Part shown: positions 31,445 to 39,140 of the stretch, in pieces
How the letters are laid out: every line of letters starts with the position of its first letter
Position numbering within the stretch: position 1 is the first letter of the stretch
NCBI RefSeq assembly: GCF_014207445.1
Contig: NZ_JACHEM010000016.1
Location: 62,001-126,000, forward strand
Length of the DNA: 64,000 nucleotides
Direction of reading: 5' to 3'
Origin: Streptomyces candidus
Lineage (GTDB): Bacteria > Actinomycetota > Actinomycetes > Streptomycetales > Streptomycetaceae
Program-made: the position numbers and the translations under genes
The notes under the pieces: model-generated
The model's input: the letters and a program-made list of their open reading frames with translations, nothing else
What the model was told of the DNA's origin: nothing
Databases searched by the model: none

Positions 31445-32701
31445 ATGACAACAGCGATGCCCGCCACCCCCGTTCCGCCGGAGGGCTCACTGGCCGGACT
31501 GACGGTGGGAGTGACCGCCGACCGCCGCCGGGACGAACTCGAAGCCCTCCTGCGCCGGCGCGGCGCGAAGATCGTTTCCGCGCCCGCCCTGCGCATCGTG
31601 CCGATCGACGACGACAGCGTCGTGCGGGAGGCTACCGAGGCGTGCCTGACCCGCCCCCTGGACTATGTGATCGCGACGACCGGCGTCGGCTGGCGCGGCT
31701 GGATCAGCGCGGCCGAGGGCTGGGGGACGGGGGCGCGGCTCGTCGACGCGTGCCGTGCGGCGACAGTGATCAGCCGGGGTCCGAAGGCGACCGGCGCGAT
31801 CCGGGCGTCCGGGCTGCGGGAGAGTTACGCGCCCGCTTCGGAGGCGGTCGACGAGATGCTGGAGTGGCTCCTGGAACAGGAGTTGGACGGCAGACGGATC
31901 GCGATCCAGGAGCACGGGGCGCCGCTGCCGGACTTCACCGCCGCTCTCCGGGAGCGCGGTGCGGAGGTCGTTGAGGTGCCGGTGTACCGGTGGGGGCCGG
32001 CGGTGGACCCGGACGCCGTGCGGCGGCTGGTGGAGTCGACGGTACGGGGCGAAGTGCACGCGCTGCCGTTCACGAGCGCACCGGCGATCGAGGCGTTCCT
32101 GGCGACGGCGGAGGAGATCGGCCGCCGGGAGCAGGTCCTGGACGCGCTGCGTACGGACGTGCTGGCGGCCTGCATCGGTCCGGTCTGCGCACGGCCGCTG
32201 CTCGCGGAGGGCGTGCCGTGCGTGTGGCCGGAGCGGGGACGGCTGGGTGCCCTCGTCCGTACGCTCGACCAGGAGCTGCCCGCCCGGCACCGGCAGGAGT
32301 TCGCCTTCGACGGCGGCCGGCTGCTCCTGCAGGGCGCGGTCGTATCCGGTACCTCAGGCACGGTGCACCTGACACCGCTGCCCGCCGCGATCCTCCGCGC
32401 GCTGGCCGAACGCCCCGGCACCGTCCTGAACCGTGCCGAACTCCTGCGGCGGGCGTGGCCCACGGACATCCCCGCTGCCGCCGCTGCTCAGCCCCCCGCT
32501 CCCTCCACCGCGCCGGACTCCGCGTCCGGCTCCGTTCCTGTCACTGGCGCCGCTTCCGCTGCCGCCGCTGCGCCGCGTCCGGCGGACGAGCACGCGGTGG
32601 AGGCGGCGGTGGGCCGGCTGCGGGCGGCCCTCGGGCCGTACTCCGCCCTGATCCGTACGGTCACCAAGCGGGGCTACCGGCTGGCGGTGGACCCGGAGTG
32701 A
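31445..32701 (+). CDS. nnaR: HemD-like nitrate assimilation regulator with winged-helix domain
   Basis: 418-residue protein with a uroporphyrinogen-III synthase-like domain (residues about 15-265, LAGLTVGVTADRRRDEL) and a C-terminal OmpR-type DNA-binding domain (HLTPLPAAILRALAERPG to TVTKRGYRLAV). This architecture and its place beside nasA match NnaR, a regulator acting with GlnR on nitrate and nitrite genes in Streptomyces coelicolor. About 45 Ala/Pro/Ser-rich residues interrupt the DNA-binding domain between RRAWP and the DEHAVEAAVGRLR helix. No clear ribosome binding site precedes ATG 31445, so the mRNA may be leaderless. The chelatase gene overlaps its stop. Confidence 0.9.
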   Translation: MTTAMPATPVPPEGSLAGLTVGVTADRRRDELEALLRRRGAKIVSAPALRIVPIDDDSVVREATEACLTRPLDYVIATTGVGWRGWISAAEGWGTGARLVDACRAATVISRGPKATGAIRASGLRESYAPASEAVDEMLEWLLEQELDGRRIAIQEHGAPLPDFTAALRERGAEVVEVPVYRWGPAVDPDAVRRLVESTVRGEVHALPFTSAPAIEAFLATAEEIGRREQVLDALRTDVLAACIGPVCARPLLAEGVPCVWPERGRLGALVRTLDQELPARHRQEFAFDGGRLLLQGAVVSGTSGTVHLTPLPAAILRALAERPGTVLNRAELLRRAWPTDIPAAAAAQPPAPSTAPDSASGSVPVTGAASAAAAAPRPADEHAVEAAVGRLRAALGPYSALIRTVTKRGYRLAVDPE

Positions 32702-33494
32702 GGCACGGAGCGGGACGGACGGAACTCCGGGCGGGACAGCGGGCCCGGGCCGCCGAGCGGTGCGGCGCCGGATCGCCGCCGTTGCTCGCCGTCGCCCACG
32801 GGACGCGTGATCCTTCGGGCACGGCCACCACCGAGGCACTTCTCGGCCGGGTGCGGGAGCTGCGGCCCGGACTGCGCGTGGTACTGGCGTACGTCGACGT
32901 GGCGCGCCCCAGCCTCGCGGACGTGCTCGCGGAGCTGTCGGGGGAGGTCGTTCTCGTACCGCTGCTACTGGGCACGGGCTTTCACACCGGGTCGACATCC
33001 CGGAAATGCTGGCGGCGGCGCCGCAGGTCGAGGCCCGGGTGGCGCGCGCGCTGGGCCCGGACCCACTGCTCGCCTCGGCGCTCGCGGACCGGCTGGCGGA
33101 GGCTGGGGCTCCGTCGTCCGGGCCCGTGGTGCTGGCGTCCGCCGGCTCGACGGATCCGCTCTCTCAGCGGGCTGCCGTCGCGATGGCGGACCTGCTGGGT
33201 GAGCGGCTGGGCCGGCCGGCGGTCGCGTCGTACCTGTGCGCGGGGTCTCCCACCCCGGCAGACGCGCTGGCCGCGCTCCGCGCGGAGGGCCACCGGGACG
33301 TGACCGTGGCGAGCTACCTGATGACGCCGGGCTTCTTCGCCCGCCGGGCGGCGGCCGCGGCGGACGCCGCCGGCTCGGTGACCTCGGCACCGCTGGGGGC
33401 GCACGGGGCGGTGGCGCGGCTGATTGTGGACCGGTACGAGGAGGCTGCCGCGCGGCGGCGTACGCCGGTGGAGCGGGGGTCTGCTGCCGGGTAG
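32698..33494 (+). pseudogene. Sirohydrochlorin chelatase, frameshifted
   Basis: CbiX/SirB-like chelatase, which would insert iron into sirohydrochlorin to make siroheme for NirB. A GTG at 32698 overlaps the nnaR stop (GTGA). Frame 1 encodes LLAVAHGTRDPSGTATTEAL with the catalytic His, then VVLAYVDVARPSLADVL and VPLLLGTGFHT. The match then jumps frame to IPEMLAAAPQVEARVARALG and runs to 33494 (SYLMTPGFFARRAAAAADA). The break is at about 32987-32991, where ACCGGG would read correctly as ACCCGGG; one C is missing. Both halves are otherwise intact, so this is either a very recent loss, a sequencing error or a slippage-rescued gene. Confidence 0.85.
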
Positions 33495-33555
33495 GGGGTG
33501 CGACGCGGGTTGTTCGTCACTGGCACGTGGGGGTGGGTCCGGTGTACGCGGCAGG

Positions 33556-33687
33556 TGCCTCGTACGCGGCGTGCGGCACAGATGTCGCATATACGGCACA
33601 TCGTATCTCGTACGTCATATCTCACGTCCCGTACACCGTGCTTCGTGCAACGTGTCTCGTACATCGCGCACGACATCTCGTACGGCA
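33556..33687. repeat. Degenerate heptamer array F
   Basis: Sixteen in-phase units occupy 33576-33687 (TATCTCG, TACGTCA, TATCTCA, CGTCCCG, TACACCG, TGTCTCG, TACATCG), with two more before a 1-bp slip. The stop codon of the phosphatase gene at 33615 lies inside the array, so the last 24 residues of that protein are array-encoded. Confidence 0.8.
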
Positions 33688-34799
33688 TCAACCTCCTGCA
33701 CGCCCCCGTCCGGCCGTGCCAGCACCAGGGCCGCCGCGTCGTCACAGAGGCGGCCGCCGGTGTGGTGGCCGAGGCCGGTGAGGACCGCGTCCTTGACCGC
33801 CACCGGGTTCCTGCCAAGGCCCTGCTCGCCGAGGGCGCCGCCGAGGTCGAAGAACTCACGCCGGTCGTCGCGCGCCTCGGTCACCCCGTCGGTGACGAGG
33901 AGGAGGGAGGAGCCGGGAGCGAGGGTGCGCGAGACGGTGGGCAGGGGGTCGGTGAGGAAGTGGTCGAAGAGACCGAGCAGGACTCCGGACGGGAGCCGCA
34001 GCTCGTGGGCGCTGTCCCCGTCGACGTACCACGGCGGTACGTGGCCGCAGTTGACCAGCCGCAGCAGCCCGTCGGGCCCCGCCTGGACGATGAGGGCGGT
34101 CGCGAAACGCCGGTCGCCGGTGGCCTCCTGCCGCCGGGAGAGAGCGAGGTCCATCCAGTGGGCGATGGCCTCCGGGTTCTCTTCGCGGTACGCCGCCTCG
34201 CGGAAGGCGCCGAGCAGGGTGACGGTCGCGTCGACCGCGGCCAGCCCCTTACCGCTCACGTCGCCGAGGACCACACGCAGCCCGAACGGTGTCTCCAGCG
34301 CTTCGTAGAAGTCGCCGCCGACCCGGGCGTCGGACTCGGCCGCCTGGTAGAAGCCGGCCACCCGGTAGCCGCCGATCAGCGCCGGGATCGGCCGCAGCAC
34401 CGCCTGCTGTACGCCGCCGGCCAGGGAGCGCATGTGCCGGATGCGTTCCTCGCCGCGCTCGCGCGCCACGGAGGCGATGGCGCCGGCCGTCGTGATGCCG
34501 GTCATGGCGACGAACCGGGTCAGCGAGCCCACGGCGCTGGACGTGGGGTCGAGCCATACGAACACCAGCTGCGTACCCCAGGCGAGGACGCCGGACGCGA
34601 CGACGGTTCGCCAGCCGTGTGCGATCGCCACCAGAGGCGGCACCACGGCCAGGACGGGACTGAGCCTGATGTCGCTGCCCGTCGCGAACTCGACGACCAC
34701 CGTGACCGCCCAGAGCAGCCAGGGCAGCAGCCGCAGCCGGGAGACGCGGGTGCTCTCGCCCGGCCCGCCGAGCAGCGGGCCGGAAAAGCGTGAAGGCAT
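33615..34799 (-). CDS. Membrane-anchored SpoIIE-type PP2C phosphatase
   Basis: 394-residue protein phosphatase. Residues about 20-110 hold three or four hydrophobic helices (LLPWLLWAVTVVVEFATG and following). A short linker leads to the PP2C/SpoIIE domain, about 150-370, with the metal-binding motifs RVGGDFYE, LGDVSGKGLAA and TDGVTEARD. Such enzymes act on anti-sigma-factor antagonists or similar partners; the partner is not in view. The last 24 residues (VRDVVRDVRDTLHEARCTG and ending) are encoded by a heptamer array and are probably not part of the fold. The ATG at 34799 has AGAGG 8 bp upstream. Confidence 0.88.
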   Translation of the reverse strand: MPSRFSGPLLGGPGESTRVSRLRLLPWLLWAVTVVVEFATGSDIRLSPVLAVVPPLVAIAHGWRTVVASGVLAWGTQLVFVWLDPTSSAVGSLTRFVAMTGITTAGAIASVARERGEERIRHMRSLAGGVQQAVLRPIPALIGGYRVAGFYQAAESDARVGGDFYEALETPFGLRVVLGDVSGKGLAAVDATVTLLGAFREAAYREENPEAIAHWMDLALSRRQEATGDRRFATALIVQAGPDGLLRLVNCGHVPPWYVDGDSAHELRLPSGVLLGLFDHFLTDPLPTVSRTLAPGSSLLLVTDGVTEARDDRREFFDLGGALGEQGLGRNPVAVKDAVLTGLGHHTGGRLCDDAAALVLARPDGGVQEVDAVRDVVRDVRDTLHEARCTGREI

Positions 34800-35147
34800 G
34801 AGCGGAGCCTCTGAACAGGGGAGAACGGGCGGCGGACGGCAGGACAAGGTGCGGAGTCGGCGAGCAGGGAGGCGGGGGGGACGGACGGCAGTAGAGCGGC
34901 TGATACGGCTGATACCGCCGCGGCGGCTTCGTATGCGTTGTGAGTGCGCGGCGACGACGTCCGGCCCGCCCCGACCGCGCTGTCGGGGACCCATCCCATG
35001 GTGACCGTCCCGCCACCGCACGGAACGGGCCTTTGGTACTCGACAGAGGAGGTCTTTGGTACTCAGCCGCCTCGGTGCGAAGGCCCGGGCCCGCATGTCC
35101 CGGATTCGCTGCTACGAAGGAGCCCGGCCCCCGTACGAGGAGCAAGC
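34800..35147. other. Divergent intergenic region with short direct repeats
   Basis: 348 bp between the divergent phosphatase and leucine-rich repeat genes. Visible structure: CGGCTGATA twice in tandem at 34897-34914, and CTTTGGTACTC twice (35031-35041 and 35054-35064, 23 bp apart). The latter pair could be a regulator site for the leucine-rich repeat gene. I see no coding gene. Confidence 0.5.
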
Positions 35148-35870
35148 GTGGACGACAACGTACTGAACCTGTGGCGGCACGACCTGGGCACGGTCCCCGA
35201 TGACGTGTGGGACCGGACCGGCCTGCGCACGCTGATCCTCGCCGACAACGGGCTCGCCACACTGTCCCCCAGGATCGGCCGACTGCGCTCTCTCATTACC
35301 CTGGACCTGGGCCACAACGCCCTCACCACCCTCCCCGACGCTCTGGGCGAACTCACCGGTCTCACCGACTGCCTCTACCTGCACGACAACCGGCTCACCC
35401 AACTCCCCGCCCCGCTGCGCAATCTGACACGCCTGCGCTATCTCAACACCGGAGAGAATCCGCTCGGCACGCTCCCCCACTTCCTCGGATGCCTGTCGGC
35501 CCTCATGGAACTCCACGTCCAGTACGCCGACTTGACCGCGCTGCCGGACTCCGTCGGCCACCTGCACCACCTCCGCGAGCTCCGGCTGCGCGGCAACGCC
35601 CTCACCGCGCTCCCGGCCACCTTCTCGGCCCTGAGGGAGCTGCGTCACCTGGAGCTGCGCGAGAACGCGTTCACGGACGTCCCCGCGTCCCTGAGAGGGC
35701 TTCCCCTTCTCCGACAACTCGACATGCGCGGCAACCGTCTGACCCGACTTCCCCACTGGGTCGCCGACCTGCCCGCTCTGGAGCGCCTCGACCTGCGCTG
35801 GAACCCCCTCGCCTCGGCTCAGCCGCAGGTGGCCGAGCTGGAACGACGGGGTTGCGTCGTATGGGCGTAA
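35148..35870 (+). CDS. Leucine-rich repeat protein
   Basis: 240-residue protein made almost wholly of eight or nine leucine-rich repeats of about 23 residues, with the pattern L-x2-L-x-L-x-x-N-x-L-x-x-L-P (for example LDLGHNALTTLPDALGELT). No signal peptide or membrane segment is present, so it is probably cytoplasmic and a protein-binding scaffold. The GTG at 35148 was chosen because GAGGAG lies 5 bp upstream. Actinomycete proteins of this type are common but their partners are unknown. Confidence 0.88.
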   Translation: MDDNVLNLWRHDLGTVPDDVWDRTGLRTLILADNGLATLSPRIGRLRSLITLDLGHNALTTLPDALGELTGLTDCLYLHDNRLTQLPAPLRNLTRLRYLNTGENPLGTLPHFLGCLSALMELHVQYADLTALPDSVGHLHHLRELRLRGNALTALPATFSALRELRHLELRENAFTDVPASLRGLPLLRQLDMRGNRLTRLPHWVADLPALERLDLRWNPLASAQPQVAELERRGCVVWA

Positions 35871-35926
35871 CCGTGTAGCCGTGCACCGTGTGACCGCGTC
35901 TCGGGCGGGGTGGGGGGCGTAAGCCG

Positions 35927-35962
35927 TGCCGCGCGGGTCGACCGCCCTCATGTGGCGCGGCA
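35927..35962. terminator. Hairpin between convergent genes
   Basis: TGCCGCGC (35927-35934) pairs with GCGCGGCA (35955-35962) around a 20-base loop that can itself fold. It sits in the 103-bp gap between the convergent leucine-rich repeat and phosphoesterase genes and could terminate both. Confidence 0.55.
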
Positions 35963-35973
35963 GCGCTCTCGGT

Positions 35974-36741
35974 TCACAGCACGACGCGGAAGTGGGTCGT
36001 CAGGCGGTGGGCGTCGTCGAGGACGTGGTAGGCGATACCGGGTGGCTGGTCGCGGTCGGCCGCCCCCTCGCCCTCCCAGGGCATGCGCAGCGTCCAGGTC
36101 ACGGCCGGGCCGACGAGGAGCGGCCGGCCCGCGAAGGTGGACGCGGCGGCGGTGTGTGCGTGGCCGGTGAGGACGGCGACGATCTGGGGGTACGCGGCGA
36201 GCACGGCGGCCAGGTCCTCGGGGTGCTGGAGGCGAAAGGAGTCGGGCAGCGGGTGGTGGAGGCCGACGGGCGGCTGGTGGAAGGCGAGGAGTGCGGGGGT
36301 CTCGCGCGGCAGACCGCCGAGGGAGTCGGTGATCCAGCGCAGGGTCGCGGCGTCGAGGCGGCCCTCGTCGCGGCCGGGGATGGTCGAGTCGCACATGAGG
36401 ATCGCGGCACCGGCGATGCGATGAAGACGGTTGACGGGGGCGTTGGGGTCGGTGTCGGCGAGCCCGTCGCCGTCGGTGCCGACCGGCAGGCCTTTGCGGT
36501 AGGCCGCCCGTACGTCGTGGTTGCCGGGGCACGGCAGGACCGGGAAGGGGGCGTCGAGGATACGGGCCGCCTCCTCGTATTCGGCCAGGTCGCCATGGTC
36601 GGCTATGTCGCCGGTGACCAGGACGGCGTCCACGGGACGCGGCAGCGCACGCAGGTGATTCATGACCCGCACGGCCCGTTCGGTGGCGCGCGGGCTGCCG
36701 TCCAGGTGGAGGTCACTGATCTGTGCGAGCACAGCGGTCAT
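35974..36741 (-). CDS. Calcineurin-like metallophosphoesterase, CpdA type
   Basis: 255-residue phosphoesterase with the full set of dimetal motifs: ISDLHLDG, TGDIADHG, PCPGNHDVR, AFHQPP and LTGHAHT. The order and length fit class III cyclic nucleotide phosphodiesterases (CpdA-like), so cAMP hydrolysis is likely but not certain. No signal peptide. ATG 36741 has GGAGG about 10 bp upstream. It stands alone, divergent from the CGNR gene. Confidence 0.88.
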   Translation of the reverse strand: MTAVLAQISDLHLDGSPRATERAVRVMNHLRALPRPVDAVLVTGDIADHGDLAEYEEAARILDAPFPVLPCPGNHDVRAAYRKGLPVGTDGDGLADTDPNAPVNRLHRIAGAAILMCDSTIPGRDEGRLDAATLRWITDSLGGLPRETPALLAFHQPPVGLHHPLPDSFRLQHPEDLAAVLAAYPQIVAVLTGHAHTAAASTFAGRPLLVGPAVTWTLRMPWEGEGAADRDQPPGIAYHVLDDAHRLTTHFRVVL

Positions 36742-36859
36742 CTCTGCCTGCCTCCCTGCTTCCTAATGGAATATCTCCGTTGATCCGTTAGGGACCGTAG
36801 AGTACGCACAGCCACGCGATCAAGGGGTGTGGAGCTTTACGCCGACGCAAGGGGGTCCG

Positions 36860-37471
36860 ATGCAGAGGTACTTGGCGCTGGAGCTGGCCAGTACGATCCG
36901 TCACGACGGGAACGGCGGGGTGACCGACGACCTGGGCGATGTCGCGGGTACGGCGCGCTGGCTCGACGCCCAGGCGGAGCTGTTCGCGGGCAACGGTCTC
37001 CCGGCGGAGCACGCCGGACGTCTTCGGGTCGACGAGACCGCACGCGGCGAACTGGTCGCGCTCCGCCAGGCCGTACGGGCACTGTTCGCGCGGGCGGTGA
37101 GCCCCGGGCCGCCCAGCCCGGCCGACGCCGGCCGCCTGCTTCCCGTACGGCAAGCCCTGGACCGGCTCAACGCGGCAGCCGCACGCGAACCGACGGCCCC
37201 GCAACTGCGTTGGTCCAACGATGCGTTGCCTGTGACCCATCTCCTCCCGGCAGCGGACAACGATCCGCTCGTACGACTCACCGCCGCCCTGGCGCGTGCC
37301 GCCATAGCCTTCCTCACCGGCCCCGAACGCGAACTCCTGCGCGCCTGCACCGCACCGCGCTGCGTGCGCTACTACGTCAAGCGCCACGGCCGCCAGGAGT
37401 GGTGCAAGCCCTCCTGCGGCAACCGCGCGCGGGTGGCCCGCCACTACCGCCGTCAACACGACGCCCAGTAG
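36860..37471 (+). CDS. CGNR zinc-finger / ABATE-domain protein
   Basis: 203-residue probable stress-type transcription regulator. The N-terminal two-thirds forms the helical ABATE-like domain (WLDAQAELFAGNG, LVALRQAVRALFARA). The C-terminus is a CGNR zinc finger with ligands in CTAPRCVRYY and WCKPSCGNR followed by a basic tail. The ATG at 36860 was chosen because AAGGGGG lies 4-5 bp upstream; an in-frame GTG 11 codons earlier is possible. Targets are unknown. Confidence 0.88.
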   Translation: MQRYLALELASTIRHDGNGGVTDDLGDVAGTARWLDAQAELFAGNGLPAEHAGRLRVDETARGELVALRQAVRALFARAVSPGPPSPADAGRLLPVRQALDRLNAAAAREPTAPQLRWSNDALPVTHLLPAADNDPLVRLTAALARAAIAFLTGPERELLRACTAPRCVRYYVKRHGRQEWCKPSCGNRARVARHYRRQHDAQ

Positions 37472-37490
37472 GACGAGTTGGCCCTGGGCC

Positions 37491-37538
37491 GCGGCCTGTC
37501 GGGCGCGGCCTGTCGGGCGCGGCCTGTCGGGCGCGGCC
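37491..37538. repeat. Perfect 14-bp tandem repeat
   Basis: GCGGCCTGTCGGGC occurs three times without a mismatch (37491-37532), followed by a 6-bp partial copy. It lies 20 bp after the CGNR gene stop. Perfect copies suggest recent expansion and possible length variation between strains. Confidence 0.85.
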
Positions 37539-37572
37539 GGGGAAGCGCCGGGCAGCACTGTCGGCTCGCGGT

Positions 37573-37598
37573 CGCCGGCCGGCCATCGCAGGCCGGCG
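37573..37598. terminator. Hairpin between convergent CGNR and cutA genes
   Basis: CGCCGGCC (37573-37580) and GGCCGGCG (37591-37598) form an 8-bp GC stem with a 10-base loop, 42 bp beyond the cutA stop. It could end transcription on both strands. Confidence 0.5.
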
Positions 37599-37640
37599 CC
37601 CGTATGCCGCCAGCCCGCCTTCACGGGCCGGACGCCCGGT

Positions 37641-37997
37641 TCAGGACCCCGTCCCGCTGTCCGTCTGCGCCGACACCCAGTCCAGGTAGGCCGTACTGCC
37701 CGCCACCACCGGCACGGCGACGACCTCAGGGGTGTCGTAGTCGTGCCACTCCTCCAGGCGCGCGGTCAGTGCGGCCACCAGTTCTCCGCGCGTCTTGAGG
37801 TCGATTCGCCACTCCTGCGCGCGCTCGACCGCTCCCTCCCAACGGTAGACCGACGCCACCGGATACACCTGCGCACAGGCCGCCAGCCGTTCGTCGACCG
37901 CGCGGGCGGCGAGGGCGTGCGCCTTGCCCTCGGCGTCGGTGGTCGTGGTGACCACAGCGTAGGGGGCGGGGGCGGTCGCGGGTTCGTTGCTCGTCAT
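37641..37997 (-). CDS. cutA: Divalent-cation tolerance protein CutA
   Basis: 118-residue small trimeric ferredoxin-like protein. Family pattern visible: YAVVTTTTDAEGKAHALAARAVDERLAAC, VYRWEGAVERAQEWRIDLKT and EEWHDYDTPEVVAVPV. The role in metal tolerance is by family name; mechanism is not settled. ATG 37997 begins a short N-terminal tail before the fold; a 13-residue longer start exists but is not conserved. Confidence 0.9.
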   Translation of the reverse strand: MTSNEPATAPAPYAVVTTTTDAEGKAHALAARAVDERLAACAQVYPVASVYRWEGAVERAQEWRIDLKTRGELVAALTARLEEWHDYDTPEVVAVPVVAGSTAYLDWVSAQTDSGTGS

Positions 37998-38088
37998 GCG
38001 GCGAGGGTACGGACAAAAACAGGCGGCGCGGGGCACGGGCCGTGGGTACGTGCGGACGGTGGATCACGGTCAGGAGGGTCGGGAAGAC

Positions 38089-38650
38089 ATACGGGTTCGG
38101 GTGCGCCGTATGCGGGAGGACGACCTCCCGTCGGCGGAGCGGGCGTCGGTCCTCACGTTCCTGGCGGCGGCCGTACGGCCAGGAGAGTCAACGAGCCCGA
38201 ACGGAGAACGCGTTCGGCGGCGGAGCCGGCGCAGTGGGTAGAGCGGATGCGCCACTTCCTCGCCACGGACCCGGACGGCTGCTGGGTAGCTGCTGGGTCG
38301 CCGATGCGGCAGAAGAAGAGGGTGAAGCCCGCGGCGCTGAGCGCGAAGGAGGTGGCGATCCTGGCGGCCGACGGGCAGGACGGACCGCACGCAACGGCCC
38401 GAGTCGTGGGCTTCGCCGTTTCGCAGGACCGTGCCGCCGTGATCGAGTGGGCCTTCCGTACCGCAGGAGCCCGGCGCATCGAACTCACCCACGCCGTCGA
38501 GAACGAGGAGTCGTGCCGGGTGGGCCACCGCTGCGGCTACCTCCCCGAGGGGGCCCTCCGCGCCTCCACCGCTTCGGCGACGGCCGCCACCACGACGAGC
38601 ACCTGCACGCCCGTCTGGCGACGGATCCGTCGGCGAACGGAAGTAGGGCC
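38089..38650 (+). pseudogene. GNAT acetyltransferase remnant with inserted MFS fragment
   Basis: Broken acetyltransferase. The N-terminal part (RRMREDDLPSAERASVLTFL) is in one frame. It continues in another as RRVNEPERRTRSAAEPAQWV and MRHFLATDPDGCWVA. The reading is then cut by 66 bp copied inverted from an MFS gene, and the acetyl-CoA-binding core is missing. The C-terminal part resumes as GFAVSQDRAAVIEWAFRTAG and LTHAVENEESCRVGHRCG. A further one-base loss near 38570 (ACCGCTTC in place of ACCCGCTTC) moves the last part, FGDGRHHDEHLHARLATDP, to yet another frame. At least three lesions make function unlikely. Its end approaches the VOC gene on the other strand. Confidence 0.8.
38296..38361 (-). 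other. 66-bp inverted copy of MFS transporter sequence
   Basis: The reverse complement of 38296-38361 matches 59369-59434 in the MFS gene at 65 of 66 positions (one T/G difference). On the minus strand it encodes IATSFALSAAGFTLFF-RIGD-like sequence of DHA2 transporters. On the left it adjoins a 10-bp direct repeat GCTGCTGGGT (38278-38287 and 38289-38298). It interrupts the acetyltransferase remnant. Confidence 0.85.
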
Positions 38651-38660
38651 GGGCGGCGGT

Positions 38661-39032
38661 TCAGCCCCGGCTGGTGTCGATGACGCAGAAGAGGTTGCCC
38701 TCGGTGTCGGCGAGGACGACGAAGTCGGGGTCCTCCGGGTAGGCGTCCCAGTCGACCCGTCGCGCCCCCAGCGACACCAGCCGCTCGAACTCGGCCGTCT
38801 GCGCGGCGGCATCGTCCGCGTAGAGGTCGAGGTGGACGCGCGGATGCTCCTGAAGCGGCGTACGACTGAGTCCCAGCGCCAACTGCACTCCTGAGGAGCC
38901 CTGTGGAGGTGTGAGGACCACCCAGTCGTCCTTCGTCTTCTCCCGCGGTACGTACCCCAGCGCGGCCGTCCAGAAGGCGGCGGCACGCGGTACGTCCGAG
39001 ACGCCCATCACCACGGATCCGATACTCAGCAT
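38661..39032 (-). CDS. VOC (glyoxalase/bleomycin resistance) family protein
   Basis: 123-residue protein of the vicinal oxygen chelate fold with two beta-alpha-beta-beta-beta modules: SVVMGVSDVPRAAAFWTAAL and later FVVLADTEGNLFCVID. Metal-ligand positions are plausible at His in RVHLDLYAD and Glu in TEGNLF. The substrate is unknown. I start at ATG 39032 (AGGA 9 bp upstream); an upstream in-frame ATG at 39107 adds 25 non-conserved residues. Confidence 0.85.
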   Translation of the reverse strand: MLSIGSVVMGVSDVPRAAAFWTAALGYVPREKTKDDWVVLTPPQGSSGVQLALGLSRTPLQEHPRVHLDLYADDAAAQTAEFERLVSLGARRVDWDAYPEDPDFVVLADTEGNLFCVIDTSRG

Positions 39033-39140
39033 GCTGACGATCCTGCCCGATCGCGCGGCGGCAAACAGCGTCGGGACCCTGCAATCGCGGTCGGGTGTGT
39101 GCGACATCAGCGACGCCGGGCACGGCAGAAGTGCGGGGCG

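Noticed and set aside
33537..33700. Small proteins rich in Tyr, Arg and Ser from open frames through the heptamer arrays
   Set aside because: They are by-products of the 7-bp pattern in all six frames, with no ribosome binding sites and no conserved start.
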